Source of the DNA: Marinobacterium stanieri
Lineage (GTDB): Bacteria; Pseudomonadota; Gammaproteobacteria; Pseudomonadales; Balneatricaceae
NCBI RefSeq assembly: GCF_900155945.1
Contig: NZ_FTMN01000011.1
Span: 1-64,000, forward strand
Direction: 5' to 3'
Length of the DNA stretch: 64,000 bases
Below the pieces are notes generated by a model. That model was not told where the DNA came from. It ran no database searches and saw nothing but the letters and a program-made list of their open reading frames with translations. Below are positions 25,314 through 36,021 of the stretch, piece after piece (the stretch's first letter is position 1; each line of letters opens with the position of its first letter). A program made the position numbers and the translations under genes.

Positions 25314-27460
25314 AAGTACGCTTACTGACGTCGTTGGCTAACCGGCTGACGCTGGGGTTTACCCTGCTGGCCTGCATCCTGGTCGCCATCATGCTGGTGA
25401 CTCTGCACCACAGCCTGAATCGCTTCACTGAAGACACCATTCAGCAGGGCAAACAGCAGTTGGCAGAGGCACTGCGGGCACAGCTGGAACAGGACGCCCA
25501 GCTCCTGTCCCGAACCCTGAGCTCTCATCTGAGCATTCCGCTCTATCATCTTGATCTCAGCGCTATCGAAAAACAGCTATCGCTGGTTCGCCAGCACCGC
25601 AGCCTTGAGTACGCTTACCTGTTCAGCCGTGAAGGAAGATTAATCCACGACGGCAGCGAGACCATCCCCGAGTTTGGTCTCGCCATGAAATCGCTCACTC
25701 CACTGTCACCAGAAGCAGACCTGCACTTTGCCTGGCATGGCAGAACCCTGCATCTGTTGCAGCCGGTGATGACTTCCAGCCAGCGCTCGGGCTACCTTGC
25801 ACTTGGCGTGGACTTCACCCAGGCGCTGACGGCACTTGACCGGCATGGCGAAGTGATCGGTGCCAGCGCGGAAGCCACCTCAGAAAACACCTTCAATGAG
25901 CTGTTTCTGATCGCCTTGCTGATTCTGGCCGTGACTATCTGGTTCATGTACCGCTTCTGCCGCCACCAGTTTGCACCGCTACAGGCTCTGACAGAGAAGA
26001 GTATCGCCTTTGGTGAAGGCGACCGCAGCGTACGCTTTGGTGTCACCCAGTCCGGCGAACTGGGCCTGCTCGGCAAGGCACTGGAACAGATGCGCCTGAG
26101 TCTGGAGCAAAGCCACCGCCAAACCACTCAGCTTGCCTATCTGGATAACCTGACACAGCTGCCCAACCGGCACTGGTTCCAGCAGTCACTGGAACGCCTG
26201 CTGGAGCTAAGCCGACAGAATCAGCAGCGCATGGGCGTCGTCTTCATTGATCTGGACCACTTCAAGGAAGTCAACGACACAGCGGGTCACGATATGGGCG
26301 ACCTGCTGCTATTCGAGGCAGCCGCACGTCTGCGTAACCTGCTGATGGAGATGGATATCTCCGCGCCCGATACCGAAGAGCCGTTGCTGGCACGCCTGGG
26401 TGGCGACGAATTCGTAACGCTGTACCCGGACCTCCAGCACACCGAGCAGTTATCAGAGCTGGCGCGACGTATTGCCCAGACACTGGATGAGCCTTTCCTG
26501 ATCGATGGCCGTTACTTCAACATCTCCAGCAGCATCGGCATCACCATCTATCCGGACGACGGCAACAGCAGCAGCGAGATTCTCAAGCATGCTGATATCG
26601 CCATGTATGCGGCCAAGCAAAGCGGGCGTAACCAGTACGCCTTCTTCTCCATGCAGATGAACCACCAGCTGCAACAACGTATCGAAACCATTCAGGGGGT
26701 GCGCACCGCACTGGACCAGGGCCATTTCCACCTGGAATACCAGCCGGTGGTCGACTTGAGCACCAACCGCATCCGTGCCGCTGAAGCCCTGCTGCGCTGG
26801 AATCACCCCGAACGGGGCCTGATCCCGCCCGGCCTGTTTATTCCTGTTATAGAAGACTCCGACCTGATCGAACCCGTCACCCAGTGGGTGGCCCAGCAGG
26901 CCGTACGTGATCTGATGACCTTGCAGGCCCTGAAACCGGGGTTTGCCATCTCGATCAATATCTCCGGCGCAGCCCTGCACCAGGAAAGTACCCGCGACTT
27001 CCTCACCGACCTGAAACAGCGTGAGCAGGTACCGGACTACTGCCTGAGCATAGAACTGACCGAGACCAGCATGATTCGCCATCTGGATGACTGTCGCCAG
27101 ACACTCAAGCAGTGGAAGGATGCCGGCATGAATATCTGGATTGATGATTTTGGTACCGGGTATTCCTCGCTGAGCTACCTGCACCAGCTCCCCATTGACG
27201 GCCTCAAGATAGATCGCAGTTTTACCCGTGATCTCAAGCCGGACAGCAGTAATTCACTGGTGGCAACCGTACTGACACTGGCCGAGTCCATGCAACTGCA
27301 GGTGGTAGCGGAAGGCATCGAAACTGACTCCCAGCTGGAATGTTACCGCCGCCTCGGCAGCCGTTATGGCCAGGGATTCGGCCTTTACCGCCCCATGCCC
27401 TATAACGACCTGAAAGCCCTATTGGAAACAACCGATGAAGTACACACTGCCACTTCTTAG
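25310..27460 (+). CDS. Membrane GGDEF-EAL receptor
   Basis: The 716-residue protein has a membrane helix at about residues 12-32, a periplasmic sensor region of about 160 residues, a second helix (about 200-217), a HAMP domain, then GGDEF and EAL domains. The GGDEF motif is intact (LGGDEF, about 364) without an RxxD inhibition site. The EAL domain keeps EALLRW, IDDFGTGYSSL, KIDRSF and AEGIET. It may therefore make or degrade c-di-GMP. It overlaps the PhnD-like gene by 4 bp and the outer-membrane gene by 26 bp, so all three form one operon. Confidence 0.9.
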   Translation: MKVRLLTSLANRLTLGFTLLACILVAIMLVTLHHSLNRFTEDTIQQGKQQLAEALRAQLEQDAQLLSRTLSSHLSIPLYHLDLSAIEKQLSLVRQHRSLEYAYLFSREGRLIHDGSETIPEFGLAMKSLTPLSPEADLHFAWHGRTLHLLQPVMTSSQRSGYLALGVDFTQALTALDRHGEVIGASAEATSENTFNELFLIALLILAVTIWFMYRFCRHQFAPLQALTEKSIAFGEGDRSVRFGVTQSGELGLLGKALEQMRLSLEQSHRQTTQLAYLDNLTQLPNRHWFQQSLERLLELSRQNQQRMGVVFIDLDHFKEVNDTAGHDMGDLLLFEAAARLRNLLMEMDISAPDTEEPLLARLGGDEFVTLYPDLQHTEQLSELARRIAQTLDEPFLIDGRYFNISSSIGITIYPDDGNSSSEILKHADIAMYAAKQSGRNQYAFFSMQMNHQLQQRIETIQGVRTALDQGHFHLEYQPVVDLSTNRIRAAEALLRWNHPERGLIPPGLFIPVIEDSDLIEPVTQWVAQQAVRDLMTLQALKPGFAISINISGAALHQESTRDFLTDLKQREQVPDYCLSIELTETSMIRHLDDCRQTLKQWKDAGMNIWIDDFGTGYSSLSYLHQLPIDGLKIDRSFTRDLKPDSSNSLVATVLTLAESMQLQVVAEGIETDSQLECYRRLGSRYGQGFGLYRPMPYNDLKALLETTDEVHTATS

Positions 27461-28343
27461 CCTGTGCCTGCCCATGCTGGCACAGGCCATGGACCTGGAG
27501 CTCAAGACGGACCTGGAGTACAACCGCTCCCCATCCAGCAACACCATCAAGTACGACGATGGCGAGTTCGACGAGCGCGATTATCGGCGCAAGGAAAAAT
27601 ACGAAAGCAAAACCCTGTTCCTGCTGAACCAGCCGGTCAATGAACGTCTGGAGTGGCAAGCCCGCCTGGGCATGCAATATGAGCGCACCCGCGATACCAA
27701 AAAGGAGTACCGCGAGGATGGTTCACTGAAAAAAGACAAAAGCCGGACCGAATGGCAAAACACCCCGATTATCGGACTGGGCTTTGACTGGGAAATTGGC
27801 CGCGCACTGGGGGGCTATCATTGGCGGATACAGGGCTATCATGACCGCCTGTTTGATATTGAATACAAGGCCACCAGTCTGGCAGAAGATGCCAAACCCA
27901 GAGCTGGCCGCGGCGCCGGTTACGAAACACGCCTGCGCTTGCAGGGCGAATACATGACGCCTGTCAGCAGCCTGTTTTTAACGCCCCGGCTGGAGGTAAA
28001 GCACGAACGCTACCAGCAATGGTATGACTCGGCCCGTGAACGTGAAGAAGATGCCGAGCAGGAGCTGCAGTACGAAGCCAGTCTCTGGCTCAATTGGATT
28101 CCGCCTGTGGATGGCTGGGAAATGACGTTTGGCCCTACCTGGCAACGGGAAAACAAGGCGGAACGTGACAGCGACACTCACCGCTGGGAATGGGAAGACG
28201 AGGAGCGCTGGCAGGCCCGCGTGCAGCTGGAATACGAAACGCCGATGCCCGGCTTCGAATTTGAGTTCAAGGTGGAGCGCGACCTGAACGGTCCCGATGA
28301 GGACAAGATGAAGTATGAAGTGGGGTTAAGCTACGAGTTTTAA
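27435..28343 (+). CDS. Predicted outer-membrane beta-barrel protein, unknown family
   Basis: The 302-residue precursor has a signal peptide (MKYTLPLLSLCLPMLAQA). The mature protein has alternating polar and hydrophobic strands rich in aromatic residues (LEWQARLGMQYERTR, WRIQGYHDR, YEASLWLNW, KYEVGLSYEF) and ends in Phe, the usual barrel-assembly signal. It is strikingly rich in charged residues between strands. I do not recognise a named family. The start lies within the GGDEF-EAL gene, so an outer-membrane protein is part of a c-di-GMP signalling operon. It could be the target, the ligand channel or a co-sensor. Confidence 0.72.
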   Translation: MKYTLPLLSLCLPMLAQAMDLELKTDLEYNRSPSSNTIKYDDGEFDERDYRRKEKYESKTLFLLNQPVNERLEWQARLGMQYERTRDTKKEYREDGSLKKDKSRTEWQNTPIIGLGFDWEIGRALGGYHWRIQGYHDRLFDIEYKATSLAEDAKPRAGRGAGYETRLRLQGEYMTPVSSLFLTPRLEVKHERYQQWYDSAREREEDAEQELQYEASLWLNWIPPVDGWEMTFGPTWQRENKAERDSDTHRWEWEDEERWQARVQLEYETPMPGFEFEFKVERDLNGPDEDKMKYEVGLSYEF

Positions 28344-28345
28344 CA

Positions 28346-28486
28346 CAGGCTAATGAAAAACTATCTGCGTTACCGAGGACATCGTTAAAAACAGGCTCAA
28401 AATGCTCATTTAGTTCACTAAACTGCGCTTTCTCGCCTGTTTTTGCCTTGCCTCGGCGGCCTCGATAACGTTTTTCAAATAGCCTG
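28346..28486. repeat. 141-bp imperfect inverted-repeat element
   Basis: The whole gap between the convergent barrel gene and hisF is one long imperfect palindrome. The ends CAGGCTAATGAAAAAC and GTTTTTCAAATAGCCTG are near-perfect complements, an inner pair AAAAACAGGC / GCCTGTTTTT is perfect, and a middle pair CCGAGG / CCTCGA is partial. It resembles REP/BIME or small non-autonomous elements found between convergent genes. It could act as a two-way terminator. I saw no second copy in the window. Confidence 0.7.
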
Positions 28487-28491
28487 ATTAC

Positions 28492-29265
28492 TCAAAGACG
28501 GACTTCAATCCCGCGTTCGCGCATGTACTCTTTCGCCTGCGGAATGCTGTACTCGTTGAAGTGGAAGATCGATGCTGCCAGCACCGCATCCGCCTTGCCT
28601 TCTATACAGCCTTCCACCAGGTGATCCAGGTTGCCCACACCACCGGATGCGATGACCGGTACGTGCACGGCTTCGCTGATGGCGCGGGTGACGCCGATAT
28701 CATAGCCGCTTTTGACGCCATCCTGGTCCATGGAGGTGAGCAGGATTTCACCGGCACCCAGCTCGACCATCTTTTTCGCCCACTCAACCGCATCCAGGCC
28801 GGTCGGCTTGCGACCACCATGGGTGAAGATCTCCCACTTGTCCGGCTCGCCCGGCTGACTGACCTTCTTGGCATCGATCGCTACAACGATACATTGGCTG
28901 CCAAATCTTTCCGCTGCTTCGCGCACGAAGTCAGGATTTTTCACCGCCGCGCTGTTGATCGATACCTTATCGGCACCGGCATTGAGCATGGTGCGGATGT
29001 CTTCACAGGTACGGATACCACCGCCAACGGTCAGCGGGATAAACACCTGTGACGCCATCTTCTCCACGGTATGTACCATGGTGTCACGGCCTTCGTGGGT
29101 CGCGGTGATATCGAGGAAGGTGATCTCGTCGGCACCCTGCTCATCGTAGCGCTTGGCCACTTCCACCGGGTCGCCGGCGTCGCGGATGTCGAGGAACTTC
29201 ACCCCTTTCACCACTCGGCCGTTTTCCACGTCGAGGCAGGGAATAATGCGTTTTGCCAGAGCCAT
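28492..29265 (-). CDS. hisF: Imidazole glycerol phosphate synthase, cyclase subunit
   Basis: HisF makes imidazole glycerol phosphate and AICAR from PRFAR using ammonia from HisH. The 257-residue TIM barrel has the N-terminal [17 protein letters not shown], with the catalytic Asp11, and the second catalytic Asp in [15 protein letters not shown]. The phosphate-binding GGGIRT and ASGGVG loops are complete. It is the last gene of hisBHAF, 11 bp after hisA. Confidence 0.97.
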   Translation of the reverse strand: MALAKRIIPCLDVENGRVVKGVKFLDIRDAGDPVEVAKRYDEQGADEITFLDITATHEGRDTMVHTVEKMASQVFIPLTVGGGIRTCEDIRTMLNAGADKVSINSAAVKNPDFVREAAERFGSQCIVVAIDAKKVSQPGEPDKWEIFTHGGRKPTGLDAVEWAKKMVELGAGEILLTSMDQDGVKSGYDIGVTRAISEAVHVPVIASGGVGNLDHLVEGCIEGKADAVLAASIFHFNEYSIPQAKEYMRERGIEVRL

Positions 29266-29276
29266 ATCCGGTCCTC

Positions 29277-30017
29277 TTACTTGGCGGTCAGCTCGTCGCT
29301 CAGGGTCTGAGCTTCAGCCACATCCAGCGTACCTTCATAGATGGCACGGCCGGTGATGGCGCCCAGAATGCCCTGATCCGCCACTTCAGCCAGCGCCTTG
29401 ATATCGTCGATGTTGGTCACGCCACCAGATGCGATCACCGGGATACCCGCTTCACGAGCCAGCTCAACCGTGGCATCCACGTTCACACCCTGCATCATGC
29501 CGTCACGGCTGATATCGGTATAGACAATGGCGCTGACGCCATCGTTCTTGAAGCGCTTGGCCAGGTCCACCGCTTTAACGTCGGTGATTTCCGCCCAGCC
29601 ATCAATCGCCACGTAACCGTCCTGTGCGTCCAGACCTACAATGATGTGGCCTGGGAACTGCTTACACATTTCGGTAACGAAGTCCGGCTCTTTCACCGCC
29701 TTGGTGCCGATGATGACGTACTCAACACCTGCATCCAGGTATGCCTGGATGATTTCGGCCGAGCGGATACCGCCACCGATCTGAATCGGCAGATCCGGGT
29801 AGGCTTCGGCAATTTTCTTAACGATCTCGCCATTTACCGGCTCGCCGGCGAAGGCACCGTTGAGGTCAACCAGATGCAGACGACGGCAACCGGCCTCGAC
29901 CCATTTGGCGGCCATCTCAACCGGGTTATCGGAGAATACAGTGGAGTCGTCCATGCGGCCCTGACGCAGGCGGACACAGGCACCATCTTTGAGGTCAATC
30001 GCGGGAATAATCAGCAT
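29277..30017 (-). CDS. hisA: ProFAR isomerase HisA
   Basis: HisA isomerises ProFAR to PRFAR in histidine synthesis. The 246-residue TIM barrel begins [17 protein letters not shown] with the catalytic Asp8. It shows the GGGIRS phosphate loop, [13 protein letters not shown] with the second catalytic Asp, and [11 protein letters not shown]. It lies between hisH and hisF on the same strand. Confidence 0.97.
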   Translation of the reverse strand: MLIIPAIDLKDGACVRLRQGRMDDSTVFSDNPVEMAAKWVEAGCRRLHLVDLNGAFAGEPVNGEIVKKIAEAYPDLPIQIGGGIRSAEIIQAYLDAGVEYVIIGTKAVKEPDFVTEMCKQFPGHIIVGLDAQDGYVAIDGWAEITDVKAVDLAKRFKNDGVSAIVYTDISRDGMMQGVNVDATVELAREAGIPVIASGGVTNIDDIKALAEVADQGILGAITGRAIYEGTLDVAEAQTLSDELTAK

Positions 30018-30068
30018 AAGGGTTGAATCCGGAATCAGTCTCTAAAAATTGTCGGGCGAATGTTTAGC

Positions 30069-30716
30069 TCAAGGCTGGCCATTCCAGTTAAGGAAATTCT
30101 GCAACAGTTGCAGGCCTACCTTTTGGCTTTTCTCCGGGTGGAACTGCACCGCAAAGACGTTATCGCGGGCGATGGCCACGTCGAAGTCCACGCCATAGTT
30201 GCAAGTCGCGGCGACCAGGTCGTTCTGCTGCGCTTTCACGTAATAGCTGTGCACGAAGTAGAAGCGGCTGCCGTCTTCGATATTGGCCCAGAGCGGATGA
30301 TCCTGCGTCTGGTACACCTGGTTCCAGCCCATGTGGGGCACTTTCAGACGCTCGCCATCGGCATCCTTGAGATCATCGCCAAAGAAATTGACGCGACCCT
30401 CAAATTCACCCAGACAATCGACGCCGTTGTTCTCCTCGGAGAACTGCATCAGTGCCTGATAGCCAACACAGATACCCAGAAACGGCTTGCCGGAGGCGAT
30501 CGCTTCGCGCACCTCAGCATCCACACCCAGACGTCGAATTTCAGCCATGCAATCACGGATGGCGCCAACACCGGGCAGCAACACACGGTCAGCCGTGCGC
30601 ACCTGTTCAGGGTCAGCCGTCACACGGACTTCTACACCGGGCTGTACATGCTCCAGCGCCTTGGCAACGGAGTGCAGGTTGCCCATGCCATAGTCAATTA
30701 CTGCAATACTGCTCAT
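30069..30716 (-). CDS. hisH: Imidazole glycerol phosphate synthase, glutaminase subunit
   Basis: HisH releases ammonia from glutamine for HisF. The 215-residue class I amidotransferase has the nucleophile motif [11 protein letters not shown] (catalytic Cys), the oxyanion-region VLLPGVGA and the catalytic [10 protein letters not shown] with His and Glu. It is 3 bp from hisB and 51 bp before hisA. Confidence 0.97.
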   Translation of the reverse strand: MSSIAVIDYGMGNLHSVAKALEHVQPGVEVRVTADPEQVRTADRVLLPGVGAIRDCMAEIRRLGVDAEVREAIASGKPFLGICVGYQALMQFSEENNGVDCLGEFEGRVNFFGDDLKDADGERLKVPHMGWNQVYQTQDHPLWANIEDGSRFYFVHSYYVKAQQNDLVAATCNYGVDFDVAIARDNVFAVQFHPEKSQKVGLQLLQNFLNWNGQP

Positions 30717-30719
30717 CGC

Positions 30720-31313
30720 TTAGAGACACCCTTTGGTAGACGGCATCATGCCCTTGCCACGCGGATCGACTTCCAGCGCCATGCGCAATGCGCGACCAAA
30801 GGCCTTGAAGATGGTTTCAGCCTGGTGATGGGTGTTTTTGCCCTTCAGGTTGTCGATGTGCAGGGTCACCATCGCGTGGTTGACGAAGCCATGGAAAAAC
30901 TCGGAGAAGAGGTCCACATCGAAGCTGCCAACGCGGCCACGGGTGAATTCCACATCCATTTCCAGGCCCGGACGGCCGGAGAAGTCGATAACAACACGGG
31001 ACAGGGCTTCATCCAGCGGCACGTAGGCGTGGCCGTAACGGAAGATGCCTTTCTTGTCGCCCACGGCCTGCTTGAAGGCCTGACCCAGCGTGATGCCGAT
31101 GTCTTCAACCGTGTGGTGGTCATCGATATGCAGGTCGCCGATCGCGCTGATCTCCAGATCGATCAGGCCATGTCGGGCGATCTGATCCAGCATGTGATCA
31201 AGAAAGGGGACACCGGTATCCACGTCCAGCTGTCCGGTGCCATCAAGGTTAACCGCTACGGTAATCTGCGTTTCCAACGTATTGCGGGTTACCTGGGCTT
31301 TGCGCTCGGCCAT
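30720..31313 (-). CDS. hisB: Imidazoleglycerol-phosphate dehydratase
   Basis: HisB dehydrates imidazole glycerol phosphate. The 197-residue product is the monofunctional enzyme, without the histidinol-phosphatase domain of E. coli. The metal-binding signatures [14 protein letters not shown] ([13 protein letters not shown]) and [15 protein letters not shown] are present. The frame is open to 31382, but the ATG at 31313 has a GGAGAG site 4 bases upstream and gives the normal N-terminus. It is divergent from asmA, with about 145 bp between the starts. Confidence 0.96.
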   Translation of the reverse strand: MAERKAQVTRNTLETQITVAVNLDGTGQLDVDTGVPFLDHMLDQIARHGLIDLEISAIGDLHIDDHHTVEDIGITLGQAFKQAVGDKKGIFRYGHAYVPLDEALSRVVIDFSGRPGLEMDVEFTRGRVGSFDVDLFSEFFHGFVNHAMVTLHIDNLKGKNTHHQAETIFKAFGRALRMALEVDPRGKGMMPSTKGCL

Positions 31314-31458
31314 TTTTCTCTCCGCCTGGGGTTTCCGAAAGCGCTCATTATACATCCAACGGCACCGTAACGGCAGGCTCATCCACCCATGCCAATCGGC
31401 AAGGCAGATCCGCTATACTGCCGGTGTCTAATATGCAGGGAAACAACGGGACCTCGTC

Positions 31459-33618
31459 ATGAAAGCATTCAAGTGGATTTTTGGCCTGCTGCTGGGGCTG
31501 GTAGTACTGGTAGGCGTCGCATTGACGGTGCTGGCAATGGTGATCGATCCCAATGACTACAAGGATGATATCCGCCAGGCGGCGCTGGATAACGCTGGTG
31601 TCGAGCTGGAACTGGACGGTGATATCGGCTGGTCCTTTTTCCCCTGGCTGGCACTTGAACTGAACGCGGTTGGCGTGGGCTACCCTGAACAACCTCAGGT
31701 CGGCCGCCTGCAGCGTGTAGAAGTTTCCCTGAGTATCCCTGCACTGCTGCAGCAGGAGTTGCAGATGAACCGGCTGGTGCTGGATGGCCTCAGCCTGAAC
31801 CTGGTACAGAAGGCCGACGGCAGCAATAACTGGCAGCCAACGGCAACCAGCAACACTGAATCCGCCAGTAAGAGCGCATCTGACACCTCGACCGGCAGTG
31901 CCACCGAATCCACCCCGCTGACCCTGAACATCGAAGCCATTGAGGTACGTAATGCCGCCCTGAGTTTCACCGATGAAGGCAGCGGCACGCGTTCTGAGCT
32001 TGCCGAGCTGAACCTGACCACCGGTCGCATCAGCACCGAACAGGCCATTCCACTGGAACTGTCCTTTGCCCTGCGCCAGTTTGCCAATGATCAGTTGCAG
32101 CTGAGCACTCAGGCCGAGCTGGATACCGTTGTTCTGCTGGACCTGGACAATCAGCATTACCAGCTATCAGACCTCAGCACCCGCATTCAACTGCTGCAGG
32201 GCGCAAGTCTGCCTGCCGAGCTGCAAGCAGCTTTGGCGGCCAGTAAGCTGGACGTTCGCCTCAACGAACAACAGCTGGCCATACACGACCTGAAAATCGA
32301 GTCGGACCCGGTCCAGATCGATGGCGAACTCAATGTGGAAAACTTCAGTCAGCCGCAGATCACCGGCCAGATCAGCAGCAACAGCATCAATCTGAAGCAG
32401 CTGCTGGAAAAACTGGGACAGGCAGTGCCCGAAACCGCCAGCGACAAGGCACTGACCGATCTGTCGTTCAGCGCCAGCATTAACGGCACCGCCGACGCGA
32501 TCAGTCTCAAGCCACTGACGCTGAAGCTCGATGACACTCAACTGGACGGCGAAGCCAGTCTGGCACTGGCGACTCAGGCCATTGGGCTCAAGTTGAAAGG
32601 CAACGACCTGAACGTTGATCATTACCTGCCACCCAAGGCAACTGCTGAAAACACTCCGAAGCAGAGCGAAGAGAGCACCCCGGCCAACAAGACACCCCAG
32701 GAGTGGCCCAAGGATGAAATCGTGCCGCTGGAGCCCCTGCGCGCGCTCAACCTGAATGCCGTCCTGGATATGGACAGCCTCACCGTCAATGGCATCGAGC
32801 TGGGCCAGCCGGGACTGAGCCTGAGTGCCGATGCCGGCCTGATCCAGCTGACCCGTTTCAACGCCAAGGTATTTTCCGGGCAGGCCAAGGCCAGTGCCCG
32901 TATCGATGCCCGCAAGGCCCCGCTGAAAGTGAGCGTCAACAAGCAGCTCACCAACCTGGAGATGGGTGACGCTCTGCAAACCCTGGCCAATAACGACACC
33001 CTGGCCGGCAAATTCAGCGCCAGCACCGATCTGAGCATGAGCGGCCAATCTATCCACGCCTGGGTGAACTCCCTCAACGGCAACGCTCGTATTCAAATGG
33101 CAGAAGGTGTGATTAACGGTATCGATGCGGCCCAGTCCCTGTGTCAGGGCATCAATAATGTCTCCGCCCTCTGGGTGGATGCCGAACAGGTGGACAAATC
33201 CACGCCCTTCGCCGATATGAGCGCCAGCTTCGCTATCCGCAACGGTGTAGTCAGCAACCAGGACTTGAGCGCCAAGCTGGATGCCATCAGCGTAGCGGGC
33301 AAGGGCAGTGTCAATCTGCCTCAGCAGACGCTGGATTATCGCGTCGGGGCAACCGTGGAGAACAACCTGTTCAACGAGAGCTGCTCGGTCAACAACCGTC
33401 TGGAAGGACTGGAGGTCCCCGTTGACTGTAAAGGCAGCTTCTACGATGAACCTGCCAAGCTCTGCCGCCTGGATACCCGTTTCATCACCGATATCCTCAA
33501 GGCCGAAGCCAAACGCAAGGTAGAAGAAAAAGTGAACGAAGAACTGGAAGACAAACTGAAAGAGAAGCTGGGCGAAGAGGGCGCCGGCAAGCTGCTGAAG
33601 GGGTTGTTCGGACAATGA
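31459..33618 (+). CDS. AsmA-family protein
   Basis: The 719-residue protein has one N-terminal membrane helix ([21 protein letters not shown]) and a long, beta-rich periplasmic part. Its N-terminal block ([40 protein letters not shown]) and C-terminal block ([25 protein letters not shown]) are typical for AsmA. AsmA/TamB proteins are thought to help move lipids between membranes. A low-complexity Ser/Thr linker lies at about residues 118-152 and a proline-containing linker at about 395-415. Its stop overlaps the mutY start as ATGA. Confidence 0.88.
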   Translation: MKAFKWIFGLLLGLVVLVGVALTVLAMVIDPNDYKDDIRQAALDNAGVELELDGDIGWSFFPWLALELNAVGVGYPEQPQVGRLQRVEVSLSIPALLQQELQMNRLVLDGLSLNLVQKADGSNNWQPTATSNTESASKSASDTSTGSATESTPLTLNIEAIEVRNAALSFTDEGSGTRSELAELNLTTGRISTEQAIPLELSFALRQFANDQLQLSTQAELDTVVLLDLDNQHYQLSDLSTRIQLLQGASLPAELQAALAASKLDVRLNEQQLAIHDLKIESDPVQIDGELNVENFSQPQITGQISSNSINLKQLLEKLGQAVPETASDKALTDLSFSASINGTADAISLKPLTLKLDDTQLDGEASLALATQAIGLKLKGNDLNVDHYLPPKATAENTPKQSEESTPANKTPQEWPKDEIVPLEPLRALNLNAVLDMDSLTVNGIELGQPGLSLSADAGLIQLTRFNAKVFSGQAKASARIDARKAPLKVSVNKQLTNLEMGDALQTLANNDTLAGKFSASTDLSMSGQSIHAWVNSLNGNARIQMAEGVINGIDAAQSLCQGINNVSALWVDAEQVDKSTPFADMSASFAIRNGVVSNQDLSAKLDAISVAGKGSVNLPQQTLDYRVGATVENNLFNESCSVNNRLEGLEVPVDCKGSFYDEPAKLCRLDTRFITDILKAEAKRKVEEKVNEELEDKLKEKLGEEGAGKLLKGLFGQ

Positions 33619-34658
33619 CACCTGATCAGTTTCATACTGCCGTACTGGAATGGTATGACCGGCACGGCCGCCATGACTTGCCCTGGCAAGCGGAAAAGAC
33701 TGCCTACTTCACCTGGATCTCCGAGATCATGCTGCAGCAAACCCAGGTAAAAACGGTCATTCCCTATTTCGAGCGCTTTATCGAACGTTTTCCTAGCGTG
33801 CATGACCTGGCCGATGCCGAGCAGGACGAAGTACTGCACCTCTGGACCGGGCTGGGCTATTACGCCCGTGCACGCAACCTGCACAAGACCGCGCGCATCG
33901 TCAGCCGCGAGCTGGGCGGCGAGTTCCCGACCACAGTAGACGACATGGAAGCTCTGCCCGGTATAGGCCGCTCCACTGCCGGTGCCATCGTTTCCATCTC
34001 CACCGGCAACCGCGCCGCCATTCTGGATGGCAACGTCAAGCGAGTGCTGGCGCGTTTCTACGCCATCGAAGGCTGGCCCGGCTCGCCTGCCGTGATGAAG
34101 GAGCTGTGGGGCTACGCCGAACGCAACACTCCGCACCAGCGCGTGGGCGACTACACCCAGGCAATGATGGACCTGGGCGCAACCCTTTGCACCCGCAGCA
34201 AGCCCAGCTGCCTGCTATGTCCACTGCAGTCGCATTGTGAAGCCAAAGCACTGAGCCTGACCGACAAACTGCCGTCACCACGACCGAAAAAAACCCTGCC
34301 GGTCAAACAGACGCTCATGCTGATGATCCACAACGACGCCGGTGAAGTGCTACTGCATCAGCGTCCACCCAGCGGCATCTGGGGCGGGCTCTGGAGCCTG
34401 CCGGAAGTGGCTGATCTGCGCGATGCCCCTGCAACCCTGGGTGTAGAGCTGGAGGCTGATGCCACTGAAGTGCTGGAGCCGCTGCGCCACACCTTCAGTC
34501 ACTACCATCTGGACATCACCCCCGCCCGAGTGACGCTGAAAAGCCCTACAAACTCTGTCATGGAAGGTGCGCCGGCACTCTGGTATAACGTGGACCAACC
34601 TGCAAATATTGGTCTGGCAGCCCCGGTCAAGCGACTGCTTGAGCGCTACGCCAGCTGA
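33615..34658 (+). CDS. mutY: Adenine DNA glycosylase MutY
   Basis: MutY removes adenine mispaired with 8-oxoguanine. The 347-residue protein has the HhH-GPD core ([12 protein letters not shown], with catalytic Asp in the [10 protein letters not shown] region), the [4Fe-4S] cluster cysteines spaced C-x6-C-x2-C-x5-C ([17 protein letters not shown]) and a C-terminal NUDIX-like domain ([14 protein letters not shown]). It lies between asmA and yggX, the order also seen in Pseudomonas. Confidence 0.97.
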   Translation: MTPDQFHTAVLEWYDRHGRHDLPWQAEKTAYFTWISEIMLQQTQVKTVIPYFERFIERFPSVHDLADAEQDEVLHLWTGLGYYARARNLHKTARIVSRELGGEFPTTVDDMEALPGIGRSTAGAIVSISTGNRAAILDGNVKRVLARFYAIEGWPGSPAVMKELWGYAERNTPHQRVGDYTQAMMDLGATLCTRSKPSCLLCPLQSHCEAKALSLTDKLPSPRPKKTLPVKQTLMLMIHNDAGEVLLHQRPPSGIWGGLWSLPEVADLRDAPATLGVELEADATEVLEPLRHTFSHYHLDITPARVTLKSPTNSVMEGAPALWYNVDQPANIGLAAPVKRLLERYAS

Positions 34659-34672
34659 CACCGGAGATCGAC

Positions 34673-34945
34673 ATGACACGCACCGTTTTCTGCCGTAAAT
34701 ACAAACAGGAACTGGAAGGCCTGGAGCGTCCGCCGTATCCCGGCGAACTGGGCCAGAGCATCTTCGACAATGTATCCAAGAAAGCCTGGCAGGAGTGGAC
34801 CGACCATCAGACCATGCTGATCAACGAGAAGCACCTGAGCCTGATGGATCCGGAAAGCCGCAAGTACCTGCAGCAGGAGATGGAGAAGTTCCTGTCGGGC
34901 GAAGAGTACGACAAAGCTGACGGTTACGTACCGCCGGGAAAATAA
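34673..34945 (+). CDS. yggX: YggX, Fe(2+)-trafficking / oxidative damage protection protein
   Basis: YggX protects iron-sulfur clusters and is implicated in iron trafficking. The 90-residue product has the family N-terminus [17 protein letters not shown], with the conserved Cys7, and the [23 protein letters not shown] core. The mutY-yggX pairing is conserved and fits a shared role in oxidative damage. A tRNA-Phe promoter begins 15 bp after its stop. Confidence 0.96.
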   Translation: MTRTVFCRKYKQELEGLERPPYPGELGQSIFDNVSKKAWQEWTDHQTMLINEKHLSLMDPESRKYLQQEMEKFLSGEEYDKADGYVPPGK

Positions 34946-34959
34946 TTTTAAATTATTGC

Positions 34960-34988
34960 TTGACCGATCAGAGGCTTTCCGGTTTAAT
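34960..34988 (+). promoter_or_regulatory. Promoter of tRNA-Phe
   Basis: TTGACC and TTTAAT are separated by 17 bp and lie 11 bp before the tRNA. The GC-rich discriminator that follows (ACGCCCCC) is typical of stringently controlled stable-RNA promoters. Confidence 0.75.
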
Positions 34989-34999
34989 ACGCCCCCGTT

Positions 35000-35075
35000 G
35001 CCCGGATAGCTCAGTCGGTAGAGCAGGGGATTGAAAATCCCCGTGTCGGTGGTTCGATTCCGCCTCCGGGCACCA
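35000..35075 (+). tRNA. tRNA-Phe (GAA)
   Basis: A complete 76-nt cloverleaf with encoded CCA. The acceptor stem GCCCGGA pairs with TCCGGGC, and the anticodon loop TTGAAAA gives GAA. Its 3' half is the insertion site of a decayed mobile element that extends to about 37119. Confidence 0.97.
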
Positions 35076-35120
35076 AAATTTCACAAAAGAGCCTCGCGCA
35101 AGCGGGGCTTTTTTGTATCT
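35030..35120 (+). repeat. att-like repeat, proximal copy (tRNA-Phe 3' half plus terminator)
   Basis: This segment, from the tRNA anticodon stem through the terminator, reappears in degenerate form at 37016-37119. The best-conserved core is the end of the tRNA through CACCAAAA and the hairpin GAGCCTCGCG-AAGCGGGGCTTTT. It is the expected footprint of site-specific integration into tRNA-Phe. Confidence 0.75.
35090..35116 (+). terminator. Terminator of tRNA-Phe
   Basis: An 8-bp stem (AGCCTCGC with GCGGGGCT, one G-U pair) and a GCAA loop are followed by six T residues, 15 bp past the tRNA. Confidence 0.85.
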
Positions 35121-35850
35121 GTCGTGTGCCGATAATGTGCCTTCAACATGTTGTCCCGCCGCCGCTTTCAGCACTCTCCCGCCATATGCTGCGCGTAACG
35201 CAGCACCATGTCTAACGACGACCAACTTCCCAACTCCATCAACTCGTACAGACTGCACATGCCTTAACGCCCAGATGTGCCTGAGATCATGCCAGCGAAA
35301 ATCGATAACACCCGCTCGTTCCAGATCCACCTAATCCCACCGCAGATAACTGACATTCCGTTGCCGCAGTCCGGTCGCCAGTGAAAATGCCGTCATCGCT
35401 TTCAAATGGGGAGGCAGTTCGGCCAACAACTACTCCGCTTCCTTGGGTTTGAGCCAACGCACACGCTTTTGTGGCTCACGATACAGTTGAAAATGCGGTA
35501 CCCGGTCGATCCAGTCCCACTCATCCCGCGCCATCCGCAGAATTGCCCTAACTAGGGATTGGCCGTTGAAGGGCTGGACTCATCCCGTTTCAGGCGTCCA
35601 ATAGTATCGATAAGGTCACGGTCGATCTGATCGAGGTGCTTATCGCCCAGGTGTTCGCCCAACCACTTCAGTTTGCCAATGTCCTTGGAGTGGTCCGCTT
35701 TTTCTTTCGTATCGGCAAGCCACCGCACCACAGCTTCCTGCCGGGTGTGCCGGAGCTTCTCCTCCAGCATGTGTACACGCCAAGCTGCATGCTTCAATTG
35801 ATCGTGGTACTGCTGTGCTAGCGTTTTGTCCGAAGCCCCAGCAGAGCTGG
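35120..35850 (-). pseudogene. Broken tyrosine recombinase (phage-type integrase)
   Basis: Conceptual translation on the minus strand yields consecutive integrase pieces: the SAM-like domain (AQQYHDQLKHAAWRV, KLKWLGEHLGDKHLDQIDRDLID), the catalytic-domain start (RMARDEWDWIDRVPHFQLYREPQKRVRWLKPKEAE and ATGLRQRNVSYLRWD), then FRWHDLRH with catalytic His and Arg. It is disrupted by an in-frame TAG after KPKEAE and another after LRWD, an apparent internal deletion joining VDLE to RAGVIDF, and frameshifts. One frameshift restores LYELMELGSWSSLDMVLRYA, the region before the catalytic tyrosine. The C-terminus points at tRNA-Phe, the usual geometry of a tRNA-targeting integrase. It cannot be functional. 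Confidence 0.88.
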
Positions 35851-36021
35851 ATATAGGCTAGTAGTAAACGACTCGCCTTGGTGCTCGACACCGCAAACGG
35901 TTGATCAGTGAGGAGTAGCCTGCTCACCACTTTTCCAGCCGGAAATTCAATGCTGGCATTACAATAAAAAACTCATTACCGTTTTCAAAAGCCTTTCCAA
36001 CTGTAAGCAACAAATTAAACG

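Noticed and set aside
30060..31370. 436-codon plus-strand frame over hisH and hisB
   Set aside because: Opposite two complete histidine enzymes, so it is a shadow.
32167..33621. 484-codon frame antisense to asmA
   Set aside because: Codon-bias shadow of the AsmA gene.
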